Positions 51,501-63,168 of a stretch of 64,000 nucleotides of DNA are shown piece by piece. Both the position numbers and the translations under genes were made by a program. The notes below the pieces were generated by a model, which searched no databases, was not told where the DNA came from, and was given only the letters and a program-made list of their open reading frames with translations. The DNA is from Anisakis pegreffii (Eukaryota > Nematoda > Chromadorea > Rhabditida > Anisakidae): NCBI GenBank assembly GCA_035041965.1, contig JAPYMA010000483.1, positions 1 through 64,000 of the forward strand, written 5' to 3'. Every line of letters starts with the position of its first letter. Positions within the stretch are counted from its first letter, which is position 1.

Positions 51501-53692
51501 AACAAAAAAGATACGCGCAAAGTAGGTTTCAAATCCGCGAAATAATCGTTCTGTATTGGCAGTGAATGTGATCAACAGCCTTTTTTATGTTTTTGCGGTT
51601 TGCTAATGTTTTTTAACGTGGATATTTAACAGACATCTTGCAAATACGGGGATAAGATTTGTGAAAACAGCGATGTGTTAGGAATTGTGCATGAATACGG
51701 TAAATGAACGACGCCAGCAAAAAAATATTTCATTGCAAAAATTAGTATTAAGCGCAAAATTGAATTGCACTGCCAAACCGCAACGCGACTACACATTAGC
51801 ATTACGCAGAAAGCACCTCAATCTGCTTCATTCATTCAACTGAAAGTCTTCAATGAGAACTGCTAGGTCCGTAGGGTATTAGATCACTACTGCCTTACAT
51901 GGGTAAAGCTCGCTAACACCATCTTAACATGCAAGTCATTTTATCCAACAAACTCAACACAGAATGTATTTCCCAAGCAGTGTTCAGCTGCTCGATAAAA
52001 AATTCATCTGAATACGCATTTCAATTTCGCTACAATAAATTAACACCCTTTCCTCACGCTTATCATGTATTTCCACGATCGTTAAAAGTCGCAGTTTTGG
52101 AGAAAAGGTAAAGATACGATCAAATTATCAAGGCAAGCAAATGAATTCTCACAGAAGATATTGTTGATAAAAGATCTGCCTATAGAGTACAAATGCGCAT
52201 CACTTCTAAAGTGTACAACATCAATTCTGCTAGCATCGACTTGCTGTTACCCAAATGACACACAAGTATAAAACTTTATTGTGGTGTCCTTTCCAACAGT
52301 TACGCAATTAAGCTCCAAACGAACGTTGTTCATAGATCAGAAAATAAATGAGCGATACACCGAACGCGGTGAAGCGTGTTGCACGAAAAATGCAGCAATT
52401 AACAATGAAATGTTCACTTTGAATGAAATCGAAGTTTTTAGCACATCAATATTGTTATTATTTGAGCAATTGAACACTGCTAATTTTTGCAAATCAGTGG
52501 TTTTGTTCTTCGCAACTCTTTGCACTTTGTGGTAAGTGCGTAATCAAAGCGTTCTCTGTAACTGCAAAGTCTACATAAAGACCTCACGACATTCACGCCA
52601 GAATTTTGCTGCATTTGCTCACAACTCCCTTTGGCACCTATGAAAGGCATGTAACGTTCGAATTTGCTCGCATTATTACTCCACTTTACTTTGTTATCAT
52701 CCACCTCGATTAGAACCCAGTTAGGTAAAAGTGAATTTTTAAAATAATTCAGATATCTGACGGCTAAGCACTTAATCCTTTTCAGCTCCTTTGTAACTAT
52801 AAGCAGGAAATTTTAGGTACAGATGGTGTAGTGCCATGACATGAACTGAAATTCAACTTTAGAAATGCTTCTTAGGATAGCCTTTGGAAAATGAGAAGCC
52901 GAATAAAATGCAACTTCGGAAATGTGAGAATTTAAAATGTTAATTGGGACTAGGATCAAAATTTTGTGGAACATATGATCACAGTGATATTCGAATTAAA
53001 AATTTTAATGATGATATCCGACTTTCAAAATTTCTATTCTTTAAATTACATCAACAGCGCTTATCGCCCATGATTTCTACGAGGCGTCTGAATGTATTTT
53101 AACTTCCAGAAAATAACCAATAGAGAGTGAGCTAAATCCGATTCCAGTTGAACTATCAAAGAAAACCCGATAAAGTAGAAAGAGTATGTTTAAACAATTG
53201 ATATTATTTTAGTCATCGGATTATGATAGCTCAAAAAGGCATCGCTAGGATAATCAATCAAAATGTCAGTATTAAATAAAACAAATTTCTTAAACTTATA
53301 AATGTATATAATTGCTACGGGTTTTACCAACCAGCATAGGATGACTAGACTTTTTGTAAGTAATGAGATGATGTCAAAAAAGGAATGATTGTACGTAATG
53401 AGATGAAATGAGGAAAGTGCTGCGGCTAACCGTCGTTAGAGGCGTTGAAGTTGAGTTTGTGGGGTAGATTGGTGGCGTGATAGGAGGATGATGTTGTGGT
53501 TGAAGCACTGACTGGATGTGTGCCAACAGTAGCTGTTGAATCGAGCATAGTGTTAACGGAAGAAATACTGGAAGTAGACGTGTCGGTTCCGATGGATGTA
53601 GCAGTAAGGTTATTACTATTGTAAGCAGTGGTGTTGCCATTGGCGTCATCGATCATCAGTCGGTCATCTTCCTCATCGAATGCATCACCCAT
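42555..53692 (-). CDS. Scribbler/brakeless (ZNF608/ZNF609) homologue, single C2H2 zinc-finger transcription regulator
   Basis: Twenty-three exons join in phase: 53431-53692, 50992-51162, 50805-50910, 50336-50430, 49497-49651, 49009-49088, 48648-48843, 48313-48433, 47866-47974, 47438-47557, 47158-47255, 46710-46972, 46318-46536, 45937-46018, 45587-45802, 45171-45268, 44933-45012, 44493-44704, 44224-44343, 43849-44113, 43443-43507, 42909-43177, 42555-42734; 1,193 residues. Family marks: a Lys-rich segment (about 320-354); a conserved domain with VTNWNGRELYGILGDG (about 396-422), matching the VTWRNKTYVGTLLD block; one zinc finger C563-x4-C568-x12-H581-x3-H585; SPVFSDISDD (781-790), matching SPAYSDISD; and KHKIHDLK (about 996). 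The rest is Ser/Thr-rich, with Gln-rich tracts near the C-terminus. Brakeless is a nuclear corepressor needed for photoreceptor axon targeting, and ZNF608/609 act in transcription; a nuclear role is inferred. The EWDIG N-terminal motif of the vertebrate proteins was not found. The first intron is 2.3 kb. Confidence 0.87.
42691..42717 (-). repeat. Gln-coding CAA tract in the last exon of the scribbler-like gene
   Basis: Repeated caa codons give QQQQQMQQ. Similar Gln tracts occur at 42911-42937 and 43081-43095 in the preceding exon. Interruptions by atg and cat codons and mixed caa/cag use indicate an old, stable tract rather than a pure expanding repeat. Confidence 0.8.
49868..49977. mobile_element. 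Small hAT-like MITE (110 bp) in an intron of the scribbler-like gene
   Basis: The ends are tagtgatgggatccga and, in reverse complement at the right, tagtgatgggttccga: 15 of 16 bases agree. The inside is made mostly of tccga/tcgga units in both orientations. The flanking octamers ctccttat and ctccatac match at 6 of 8 positions, consistent with an aged hAT-type 8-bp duplication. It lies in the intron between exons 49497-49651 and 50336-50430 and carries no frame of its own. Confidence 0.8.
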
Positions 53693-56600
53693 AATCAAAA
53701 CTACATAAACGCTTTATTCAACCGATCAATTGCAAGCACTCTGCAATATAGCATTTGACACACATGCATTCACAAATCAACAAATTGAAACCATTCGAAC
53801 ACGATTCATTAATCTCAACTGATCTGATTAAACTTTCTCTTATAAATAGATCAATCAATATGATCCTAAATTCGTACACGTGTCATAAACCACCGGAAAT
53901 ATTTCAAAAAACATCGTCTCAGAAAATTCCTCTTTCGGAAACGCACACGAACTCGGCCGTTTAATACACCATTTTAAACTCGATCAAAGGTGTATCTCAA
54001 ATTAAAATGTAAGCCTCAGACTAAAAATCAATTCGATAAGAACGAGCTTGAAAAAAGGAAATTCATCAAATGCAGAAACACTCAAACACTACTGAAGTGG
54101 AAATAACTAAATTAGCTTCGTGCTGAAGAAAATAACCAGAAAAGAACTTAGATCAACTGAAGCTGATGTCATCTATCGAACCTAATCACAACAATCATTT
54201 GCGACAATGTATAAATATGCATAGTGATAAAAACATGAGAACAACACACATCAATAAAACAGTAATGAAATTATACAAAAATGTTTGACTTTCAGTAACT
54301 GAATCGATGAAAAATAAAAGCAAAATAATTTCAAAATACGAAATGTGAATGGATCATTAACGCTTCAATTTAGACGAAACTTAAAACAAAAACAAAAGAG
54401 AATGTATTGAATAGACTGTAATTAGCAAATAATGCTACATAAATACTATTGTGAAACACAGCCCACTGCACTAATACGCATTCAATTCTCTACAAAATGA
54501 AGCATTTTTAGTTTCTAACAATGTAAATAATGAGTACCTCGAATTACATGGTAGATAATCAACACTAAATAATGAATTAACGATATTTTTCAAAATAATG
54601 AGATGATAGCACATTGATATCATGATGTAAAAGGGTGATACGCAGAAGCGAAGATGTGATATAACTTACGATAGACCATATTAGGGACTAACATATATTT
54701 TAGCAGATATCATAAAAAACATTATGATTCAAAATAAATATTATATAAACTAAGATCCTAATAATAAAATTAATAATACTAATTGAATAGCGTTGCGAAC
54801 AGCCGTATATAGTGTGACATGACGACAGAAGTATGAAAACAGAATAAAAAACATTAATATTATAATCAAGCTTAACAATGAAGTCAGTAACCACTATTGG
54901 TTTCCATTAAATTGATATATTCATCCGAATTATGAGCTATGAGGTGAGTAGGTTATTTTTGAAGTGACCTTCAACGAAAAGCTTCATTTGATCTGAAAGG
55001 CAACAAATTAATCGCAAACAGCAATGAATCGCTAAAACACTTTTACCAAATCAAACATCTATACTTGAGGCGAATGATTCAGAATGTTGCGACATAACAA
55101 CAACTTAATATAACATGCGCAGTGTTTTTCACGTTACGGCACAAATATCCTAATAATTCTGATTCCATTCAGTACGCCATGTCAACCGATTCATTGAACG
55201 GTTGGAAGCAAATGATCGATAAGTATGAGAACACTGTTGTCCGATAGACGTAATCTCAAATATACGATGAAAATGAAGAGAAAAATACTCACGGAAAAAG
55301 GGTGGACTTTTCAGGCACACCATTCTGGACAATATCATTTTGACAGCATTTTTAATTACGGGAAAAAATTAATTCTTCGAGAAATATGCTCAACTTACAT
55401 TGTTTGCAGTTAATATTCTCAAGAAGCTGAAACATAGCTTGAAGTATTCAAGCAATAAAAATGTTTTAATTGCTTTCAAGCTGAATGCTCGGTTCATACA
55501 TTCAATAAATAAAATTAACAATGAAAAAATTTTACGAAGTGTCATATTGAAGAGAACCACACTACTGCGAATAGTGAAAAAGAGAGCATTGCAAAATGTT
55601 TCAATAGAATATAAACAACTCACAAAAAAACCTGCACAATGACGTTACAGCAAAACCCGTGATAAATCAACATTGTGACGCTAAATAATCGTCAAAACGT
55701 TGATTCAAGTGCATACAAGACAACCATGAATGGTTAAAAATTCAACGAATTTTATGCAAATATAAAATAACAGTTTTACATCTAATCAGATGACCTTTCT
55801 CAGTAAACATTATGCGATAGTAGTTTGCTACAATAGTAGATAATAAACGACGAAAACGAATTTTCAATTTCATAATTTCTGGAGTAGCAAATATTAAAAT
55901 GTTTGAGAATAAAATCTGGTGACTAATCTAAACCGATCGTTCTGACGCTCTCGCATATCATCCCTCCTTTTGCTCTTATGGCAGACCCCATTTCCTGTGC
56001 AGCAATCTGCGCGATTCCCACTCTTCAACAGTCACCGACCGAGATAGTTTTATCCACTGGATACCAGTTCTATGAAATATGTCAAGAACAAGTATCTTCG
56101 AACAATACAACCCGTACTTCTCAAAGCGAGAGCCATCAGCAAAATCAGAAAATTTCGTAAACGGCTTACTTTGAGATGGAGAAACGAAAATAAAAGAGTA
56201 AAAGCATGGAACAGATGTTTATTCAGACATCTGTTGAGAGCAATTTCGTCTGACATGTACTTGGCATATTAACTTCCTTTAAAACTATAGGTGCTTGTGA
56301 AAGACGAGCTTGTTGCCTTTTGTAATAAAAGTCCAATGTTAACACACTTAAAATATCTTTTCATTTCAAGTTTTCTTGGCAATGACCACAACCTAAGACG
56401 AATCAAGATGCTCTAGAGTAGGAGTTCTAAATAAACATGTATAATACGGCTCAAATAATTGAAGAAGTGCTCTATAAAAACTGCCATTAGAGTTATAATT
56501 TTTTAAAAATCATTGCAATTCTTCAATTCGTTTGAAACAATCCCATGTTCCTCCTTCTACAGCCTCTTCCTCAAGATAAATGCAATTAGATAACGAATAA

Positions 56601-58603
56601 TTAACAAAAAATAAGAAACAAACACTTTTTTCAACATCCGTAATAATGGCAACGAAATAAAACGAGCATTAAAAACTACCGAACCGCTCACACCTTCACT
56701 GCAAATACGCACGTGTGCACCTGGAACGATTTTTCAAATTTGAACCTTTCCATCTGTCGTAGCACAAATGCCATCAAAATCGAATTCGGTATGTTTTAAT
56801 AGAAGCGGTCTAGAACACAAGTAATTGAGAGTTATCACTGTCGAAGTAAACGTTCACGTTTGATGATCAAAGTGTTTACCAAAATGGGTAATGGCATATC
56901 CAGCGCGCAGGAGGCGCTCACTTTCCCCCTTGGAGAGTGCAGGAAAACGGAAAAAGAAGAGGGAAAGTAAAGGAAAAAGAGGTGGAAGGGCGAAGGAAGT
57001 GCGAAAAAGAAGGAGGAGAATAAAGAATGGATGGAAGAGAAAACAAACGTAGAAAAATCCGCGTCAAAATTCAGCCATTTTCTGGATGAGACCATTGTGC
57101 TCCCCATCCCCGCCCAGAAAAATGCTGGTTACGCCACTGCTCATGAAACACCTTGATCAGGGAACTAAAGAATCATACAACTCTAAAATATTAAAGAAAT
57201 ACACTTTCATCCTTCTGCCAAAACACCACTTCCATCAAAATTTATGGGCATTCTTATGTGGTTGTTTCTGGGGCGAATGCTTTTTGCATATGACATAAAT
57301 TTCGTGCAAAATGATGACTCATGCAAACCAATATCACACTGAATCGAACTTTATATGTTATGAAATCAACAAGATCTTGTAAATATTTTTCAAATTCTTT
57401 TTTTTTCCGACAGTCTTCTGATGAATTGATAAATCATCTGCAGATAGGAGATCTCAACCTTATCAAGCTCACGCTTATTCAAACCATCTTCATGCATTCG
57501 ATTTAGAATATATTCCTATTTGATTTTATAATCAGCCAATATGGGTTAGAATCCTTGTTTTTGTATAAAAATCTCGTACCAATAGAAATTTCTCAGATGT
57601 CACATTCCAACGCCACGAATTCACCTCAAAATTCCAGGTGTATATTATCAAACTTCGACACAGCCAGTGCACTTTCAGTTCCAGTGAATGATAGTCGGTT
57701 GTCTACACAGAATTCCTTGTTATCTTGTACCACTTGATTCGTTTCAAGAACGCTTACAAGCTCTCGTAATTACAGTCGTGTGAGTGCTCATGACAACATG
57801 ACTGATACAATTTTTTGCTGTTACTACGAAATATCAGCACAATTGTGTTACTGCATCAGAAGTATCAAAATTCTACACGCGCTGTGCTCTCAAAACAATC
57901 GAAATTGCAAACTTAACGGGCAATGGAGGGAATCTTTCAAGAAACCATCAAGCATCATCTGATCTTGATTAATTCTTACAATTCATTTCATTCAAAAAAA
58001 AAACGTGTCCGATTGTTCGATGAAGCGTTATTAAGGAACCTGCAGTTCGAATGAAGCTAAAAAGACTTTTTTGCTATCCAAGAACTCATTTTCAGAAAAT
58101 TCCGATCTTATAAATTTTTTTTGGAAACTCTCGAGTATTTGTTTAATCTCATCTGAAGGAACAAAAATAGCTACTCGGAGAAAACAGAGTGACTATATAA
58201 ATTTGCCCTGACGTGGATCGAGTGTTGTAAGATAACAAAAAATTCTACGCGGATAGCTGGAAAATATTCACTATGATGAAAGATATATTCAGTGTGGGAA
58301 TCAACAGCTGGGATTTCAGAATAAAGTTCGCGATATTCCTCTGCGATAACTGCGAAATTTCTTTCCGTACGTCACGTTGAAAACCAAGATTCCAACCCAT
58401 ATTCTCAGATTGTACAATTGAATAAGAAAATCGAATACATCAAGATGATACGAGCAATCGTAGGCTTGAGACCTCCAACCAAAAGCCTTTTCTACTTGTG
58501 ACTGGGGTCATCAGTGCGGTTCAACCGTCTCGGCACAAGTAACAAGAGACGCCCCCTCTGGGGTTAATGCCCTAGCGTCGTTAGCTGCGGACCTACATCA
58601 GCA
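53693..58603. other. Gene-poor stretch upstream of the scribbler-like gene
   Basis: No gene was accepted. It should hold the scribbler-like promoter near its left end. Plus-strand frames at 57411-57505, 57586-57650 and 57780-57962 lie next to plausible acceptors (ccgacag, tttcag, ttacag) but could not be joined in phase or matched to a family. Overlapping Lys/Arg-rich and Ser/Gln-rich frames at 55978-56272 are also unexplained. 56937-57047 is a polypurine tract. Confidence 0.4.
56937..57047 (+). repeat. Polypurine tract (about 110 bases)
   Basis: Almost unbroken a/g sequence, rich in gaaaa, ggaag and gaggag, on the plus strand; only a few pyrimidines interrupt it. It creates long spurious frames on both strands, so frames here were not taken as genes. 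Confidence 0.85.
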
Positions 58604-59690
58604 ATGAACGACATCAACGATTCTTCATCGACTACGGCGGAGCCGCTCGTCATGTTGTTACAGCAACAACAGCAGCAAATGCAGCAGTTCAGCACGGTGC
58701 TGACTCTACTACAGCAACAAATGGCCGACCATCGAACGAACACTCCTCGACAGCCATCGACGGTAATCGCGTTGTCCGCCATGGATTCAGTGCTCAAGAA
58801 TACCATCACTACCTTTTCGTATGCGCCAGATGAGGATATCACATTCGCAGCATGGTATAAACGCTATGAAGATATCTTCAAGGTAGATGGTAAAAAATCT
58901 AGACGATGCCGCAAGAGTTCGTTTTCTGTTGATAAAGTTGGATGCGGTCGCATATGAAAAACACTCCAACTACATCCTGCCGCACCAAATTCGAGATATA
59001 CAATTCGACGAGACGGTTACGATCCTAAAGGATATCTTCGATCCACGAATATCAGCGTTCAACCAACGTTATCAGTGTCTCAAGATAACGAAAAGCGACC
59101 GTAACGACATCATCACATTGACGAAATCGTTAATCGAGAGTGCGAGAAATTCCGACTGGGCGAATTGACTGCCGAACAATTCAAATGCCTAATCTTCGTC
59201 TGTGGACTTCAATCACCATCCGACGCGGAATACTGACTTCAGCTACTCAACAAAATCGACTCAGAGAATCAAGTAACGCTAAATAGTCTCATCGCACACT
59301 ACTGCCGTCTCGTCACGCTCAAACGCGACACCAAAATGGTTGAACACTCCAGTGGTCTACATGCAACTGTTAACAAAACAAAACTACGTCATAAACCACG
59401 ATCAGCACAATTAAACCACCCATCAAAACCAACGAGACCAACGGACTGTTCAGCAAAGAATATTCCTAAAAGTCCATGCTGGCAATGTGGAGGTGTTCAC
59501 TACGTAAAGGATTGTTCATACAATCAACACAAATGCACAACATGCGGAATAGTTGGCCACAAGGAAGGCTACTGCAATTTCAATCGGAAGCATAATCAAC
59601 GCAGTCGCCATATCGCTCGTCCGGCGTTCACTGCATCTTCACATCACAAGACACTCATCAACGACGCCGATATACCACTATTCAATTAGA
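58604..59690 (+). pseudogene. Gypsy gag with two CCHC zinc knuckles, frameshifted
   Basis: It starts with an ATG, an N-terminal Gln-rich stretch (LLQQQQQQMQQ) and then a capsid-like region (WYKRYEDIF, FDETVTILKDIFDP). A frame change occurs near 58890 at an A-run, another near 59150, and a TGA interrupts near 59237. Two knuckles follow at 59477-59575: C-x2-C-x3-H-x4-C and C-x2-C-x4-H-x4-C. The first has three rather than four residues before His. Knuckles bind the element's RNA during packaging. The frame ends at the TAG at 59688-59690. Confidence 0.85.
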
Positions 59691-60938
59691 TAGCAGGCCA
59701 ATTCGATTCCAAATCGACACCGGTTAAGGCATCACTATTATGTCCAAATCATCTTGGAAACAGATCGGTGCACCCAAACTGTCGCAAGTTACAAAGGAGG
59801 CATCAGACGCTTCAAACAACCTGTTGCAATTCTCAGGCGAGTTCTCGCAGACAGTGAACTTCAACGGCACAAGCGCACATGAACTTGCTAAAAACAAGAA
59901 CGTTCACAGCTTGCTTGGCCTCGACTTCCTGAATAAACTCAATCTGTGGGATCTTAACCAGCTTGGTGGTAATGTTCGACGATCAACATCAGTTCATCAA
60001 GTCTGCAATCAGCAAAGATCATCGATCAAACAACCCTATCCCCAATTCGACCCACAACAATCCTATCTCGAAGTCTGCGACAGCTCCCTCGGACATTGCA
60101 CCAAGAGCAGAGTAACTTTACATCTCCATCCGAATGCCAAACCAATATTCCGCCTCAAACAACCAGTACCTTATGCAGTACGAGAAGCAGTGGAACAAGA
60201 ATTGGATCGTCTTGAAGAACAAGGAGTTATATCAAGGGTCGACTATTCTGAATGGGACATATCTTCTCACCACCCTTCCATGCACAGTCAAACGGTCAAG
60301 CAGAAAGATTTGTCGATACATTCAAGAGAACACCTTGCAAATTCAAAGGGGAGGAGACCAGTTCAGAAGCACTTCAGACATTTCTTCTGAGCTACAGAAC
60401 AACTCCGAGCTCAACTTTGAACAATCAGTCTCCAGCGGAACTACTAGGAAGACGCTTACGCACATCAATGGATTTGTTCGACCCACTACGCCTACCACAC
60501 CACGACGCAACAGGGTAATGGAGAATCAGTTTAAGAAAAAGCATGGCGCACGTGACAGATCATTCGCCAAAGGTGATCTTGTTTATGTTCGAAGTTATCG
60601 CGGTCAGCAAAGGGAATGGAAAAAGAGAATAGTCGTCAAGAGAAGAGGAAGAGTGCTATATGATGTTCAGGTTGGTACAAATCTTTGGAAGAGACGCAAA
60701 TCAACTGCTCAAAAGAGAACTTGACAAACAACAGTACTCAGGTAACGAGACATTGAATTTGCTCCTCGACACCTTCCATGCCAACCCAATTCCAACACCT
60801 GACCCATCCCCACAACAACACTCGCCAGCTGTACCAGTCCGACGCTCCACTCGGATTTATCGTCGTCCACAACGTTTGGTCGTCAATCCAAGGAAGAAAT
60901 CGTACGACTCAACAGCTCAAGGCGTAGATGTTGTGTAA
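59691..60938 (+). pseudogene. Gypsy pol remnant: protease, start of reverse transcriptase, integrase C-terminus
   Basis: The protease active-site triad Asp-Thr-Gly is at 59716-59724 and is followed at once by a TAA stop. The protease end (LLGLDFLNKLNLWDLN) is readable further on. Reverse transcriptase begins near 60110 and stops at the deletion junction near 60255. Integrase resumes in another frame, shifts again before FAKGDLVYVRSYRG (the C-terminal DNA-binding part, about 60568-60610), and ends with a Pro-rich tail and a TAA at 60936-60938. None of the catalytic residues of reverse transcriptase (YxDD) or the integrase DDE triad remains in the retained parts. Confidence 0.85.
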
Positions 60939-61165
60939 TGATCGACTTAGCATATGTGATCAAATTAGCATACGTGATCTGCTGATTTGTATATGAGTTG
61001 TCGTCTTATTGTTAGAAATTTACATATAAAAATCTCTATATAAGGGCGAGATTTCACTGTCTTGGTTTTGCTCCCGAGTGAAGTATTGTCTTTTCATCGT
61101 CTCGTGTTTTCTCGTCGTTCCAGCAGTCATCAGTTAGTCTCAACGATATAACACCAATCAAAATT
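60934..61165 (+). repeat. Candidate 3' LTR of the Gypsy element
   Basis: It begins with tgtaatgatcg overlapping the last codons of pol, as the TG of an LTR often does. A TATA-like tatataag at 61037-61044 is followed by a GC-richer leader, as in an LTR promoter. The right end is a guess because no second LTR exists in the window for comparison, and no convincing polypurine tract was seen just before it. Confidence 0.4.
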
Positions 61166-62934
61166 TGTTGTCATAAATTTAATTATTTATGTATCTCTCG
61201 AACAAGAAAATTGACAATTCTAAAATGCTACGGGTAAATACGTTTCGTTTCAACAGAACAAAACTCGGTGCAAAATTTTGCACCACTAAAACTGCATCTT
61301 GAGCTGTTCGAACTTTTAGTATGATGATCGTCATTGAACGCTTCTTCTTGCTCTTCTATTTCCGAGCTCTCCGTCTGATTTTTGGTGAGCTCTGTGAAAA
61401 CGATTCATATAAGCAGTCCGTGCTGTATTCGCTTATCGTTCAGTTCGCTAAACGTGATCAGTTTATATTCTGTTGTGGCATAATAAATTTCATGGTGAGA
61501 GTCCACTCTATAAAAAGAATTGATGTACCTTTTATGTGAAAGAGAAATGAATTGTTCTTAATAACTGATAGTATGCATTTTTTTAAAAGAGTTCTGAAAT
61601 TGGGCAGGAGCTTGAATTCCATTCAATATTTTTCGCTGAAATTTACGGGGATTGTTTTTTGAAGTGACAAATTTGAATCATCAATGTCTTGTGCACCGAA
61701 AATCGGAGAAAAAAATTCAAAAAGTGAAGAAAAAGGAGGAACGTTTGACAGCAATAAGTGCTCACTGCTACACTGAAAAGTTCAAACAAGTCGCGCGAGA
61801 TATGGTTCAGTTGCTATGAAACTAAGTACTTTCCTGTAATCAAATGAATGATTCGTAGTTGTTGTATCAAAAACTGGAGAAAAAGCTGGAAAAATCATAC
61901 AACAAGGAGAAACGTTCAATTTCTTCCATGCTGATAAGTTCGATCGCAGGGCGTGAGCTTCATGTGTGACATTTTTGGTTGAAATTTTGCTTAGAATGCT
62001 TCTAATTCATCAGGAAACGGGTTCTGGCAGCACACCTGAAATGGGAGACAAAGTAGATTTTCTCACCACCTTTGCTGGAAGTAGTAGACAACATCTGAGG
62101 CAATAATTGGCGTATTTAATTGAATCGGTTTTAGACTGATCAGTTCTTCTAATTTGGAGAGAACAGGTGTTTCGAAGTGAGATCAGTTCAAACGCATGAT
62201 GAATTGTTACAATAAACTTTTTTCAACTCAACATATCTACTCGTTTGCGGTTCTTTGAACGTTTTCAATTTCAGCGTTGTGAAGAAGTAATAACTCCTAG
62301 AGAGAAATCAACAAACTGATTTCAAAATTGACTAATTTTAAACATTTGTTTAGCAGTCGAAATACTAAACTATAATGGTGTATTAAGTTGTAAGATGCGT
62401 GAGGTGTATTAAGTTGTAAAATCATAAATTGAGCGGCCACTGATAAAGTTTGCGCTATATGCACGTTAAACAAGTTCATTATAAACAAATGCATATTTGA
62501 TATGCACAACTGCTCTATGAATAAGTGTCTATTGTGTACCCAATCACACTGAGATGCGCGATCCTTCGCTTAATCGCATCGTTGTACCCATAATCTTGTG
62601 ATTGTTTCATATTATTACTTTTGTAAATCTTATAAATATTTGTAAGTATTACCTATCATAATTATTATTACTGTTATAAGTACAGATACTGTTGTTGTTG
62701 TCATCAACGAATGGTTACCAAAAAATTTTGAAATTGCCGACGTTTTACATACATCCTTGCAAAAGTACCGATGAGGATTGAGTAAATGTTAAACTGCACA
62801 GAAGACGCTAAGTGTTCTTATCGTTTGAATGAATTCCGATATGAAACATTTAATGAGGAATGAGTTTAGTAATGTTTCATCATTCGAGATCCCTCTGTAA
62901 GCGGGTCAAATGACTGAGAATGATTTTATTCAGA
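61166..62934. other. Nothing recognised
   Basis: AT-rich sequence with short frames. The plus-strand frame at 61321-61539 shows no family motif and no splice context that could extend it. Confidence 0.4.
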
Positions 62935-63168
62935 GGTGGCAATAGTGCACTATCCCGTTACTAATGAAGCTACTTTCTTCGGTAGCGCGATAGCGCGCTA
63001 CTTTTTTCAAATAGCAGAAAATTGTAGCGATTACTTCCACCACAGTAATTTTTTGCGGCATGAAGTGGCGATAACTTATGCTAATTTCCTTGGTTAACCC
63101 TTCAGCGAGCTACTTTTTCACAAAGGCTAGCGCTTCAGTGAGTTACTTCCGCTAATTTTTCGTCTCTG
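62935..63168. mobile_element. Possible non-autonomous hAT-like element with internal repeats
   Basis: The left end cagaggtggcaatagtg resembles common hAT termini, and the right end closes with cgtctctg, so cagag/ctctg are inverted. Inside, blocks like gctactttcttcg, tagcgcgatagcgcgctac and gctactttttc repeat. Part of it (63030-63115) resembles 34352-34435. No matching 8-bp flanks were found, so limits and class are tentative. Confidence 0.45.

Larger units (their letters stand above)
58604..60938 (+). mobile_element. Decayed Ty3/Gypsy LTR retrotransposon with large pol deletion
   Basis: Gag, zinc knuckles, protease, the first part of reverse transcriptase, then the C-terminal end of integrase follow in the order of Ty3/Gypsy elements. 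The reverse transcriptase start (PVPYAVREAVEQELDRLEEQ, then GVISRVDYSEW) is joined directly at about 60255 to integrase sequence (HAQSNGQAERFVDTFK), so most of reverse transcriptase, RNase H and the integrase core is missing. Several frameshifts and stops break all parts. The 5' LTR was not found. It cannot encode its own replication proteins. It is the only plus-strand coding-type sequence recognised in the window and its base composition is less AT-rich than the flanks. Confidence 0.88.

Noticed and set aside
55400..55642. Overlapping frames on both strands
   Set aside because: No motif on either strand; typical of moderately low-stop AT-rich DNA.
56835..57107. Minus-strand 90-codon Ser/Phe-rich frame
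   Set aside because: Product of the polypurine tract; no motif and strongly biased composition.
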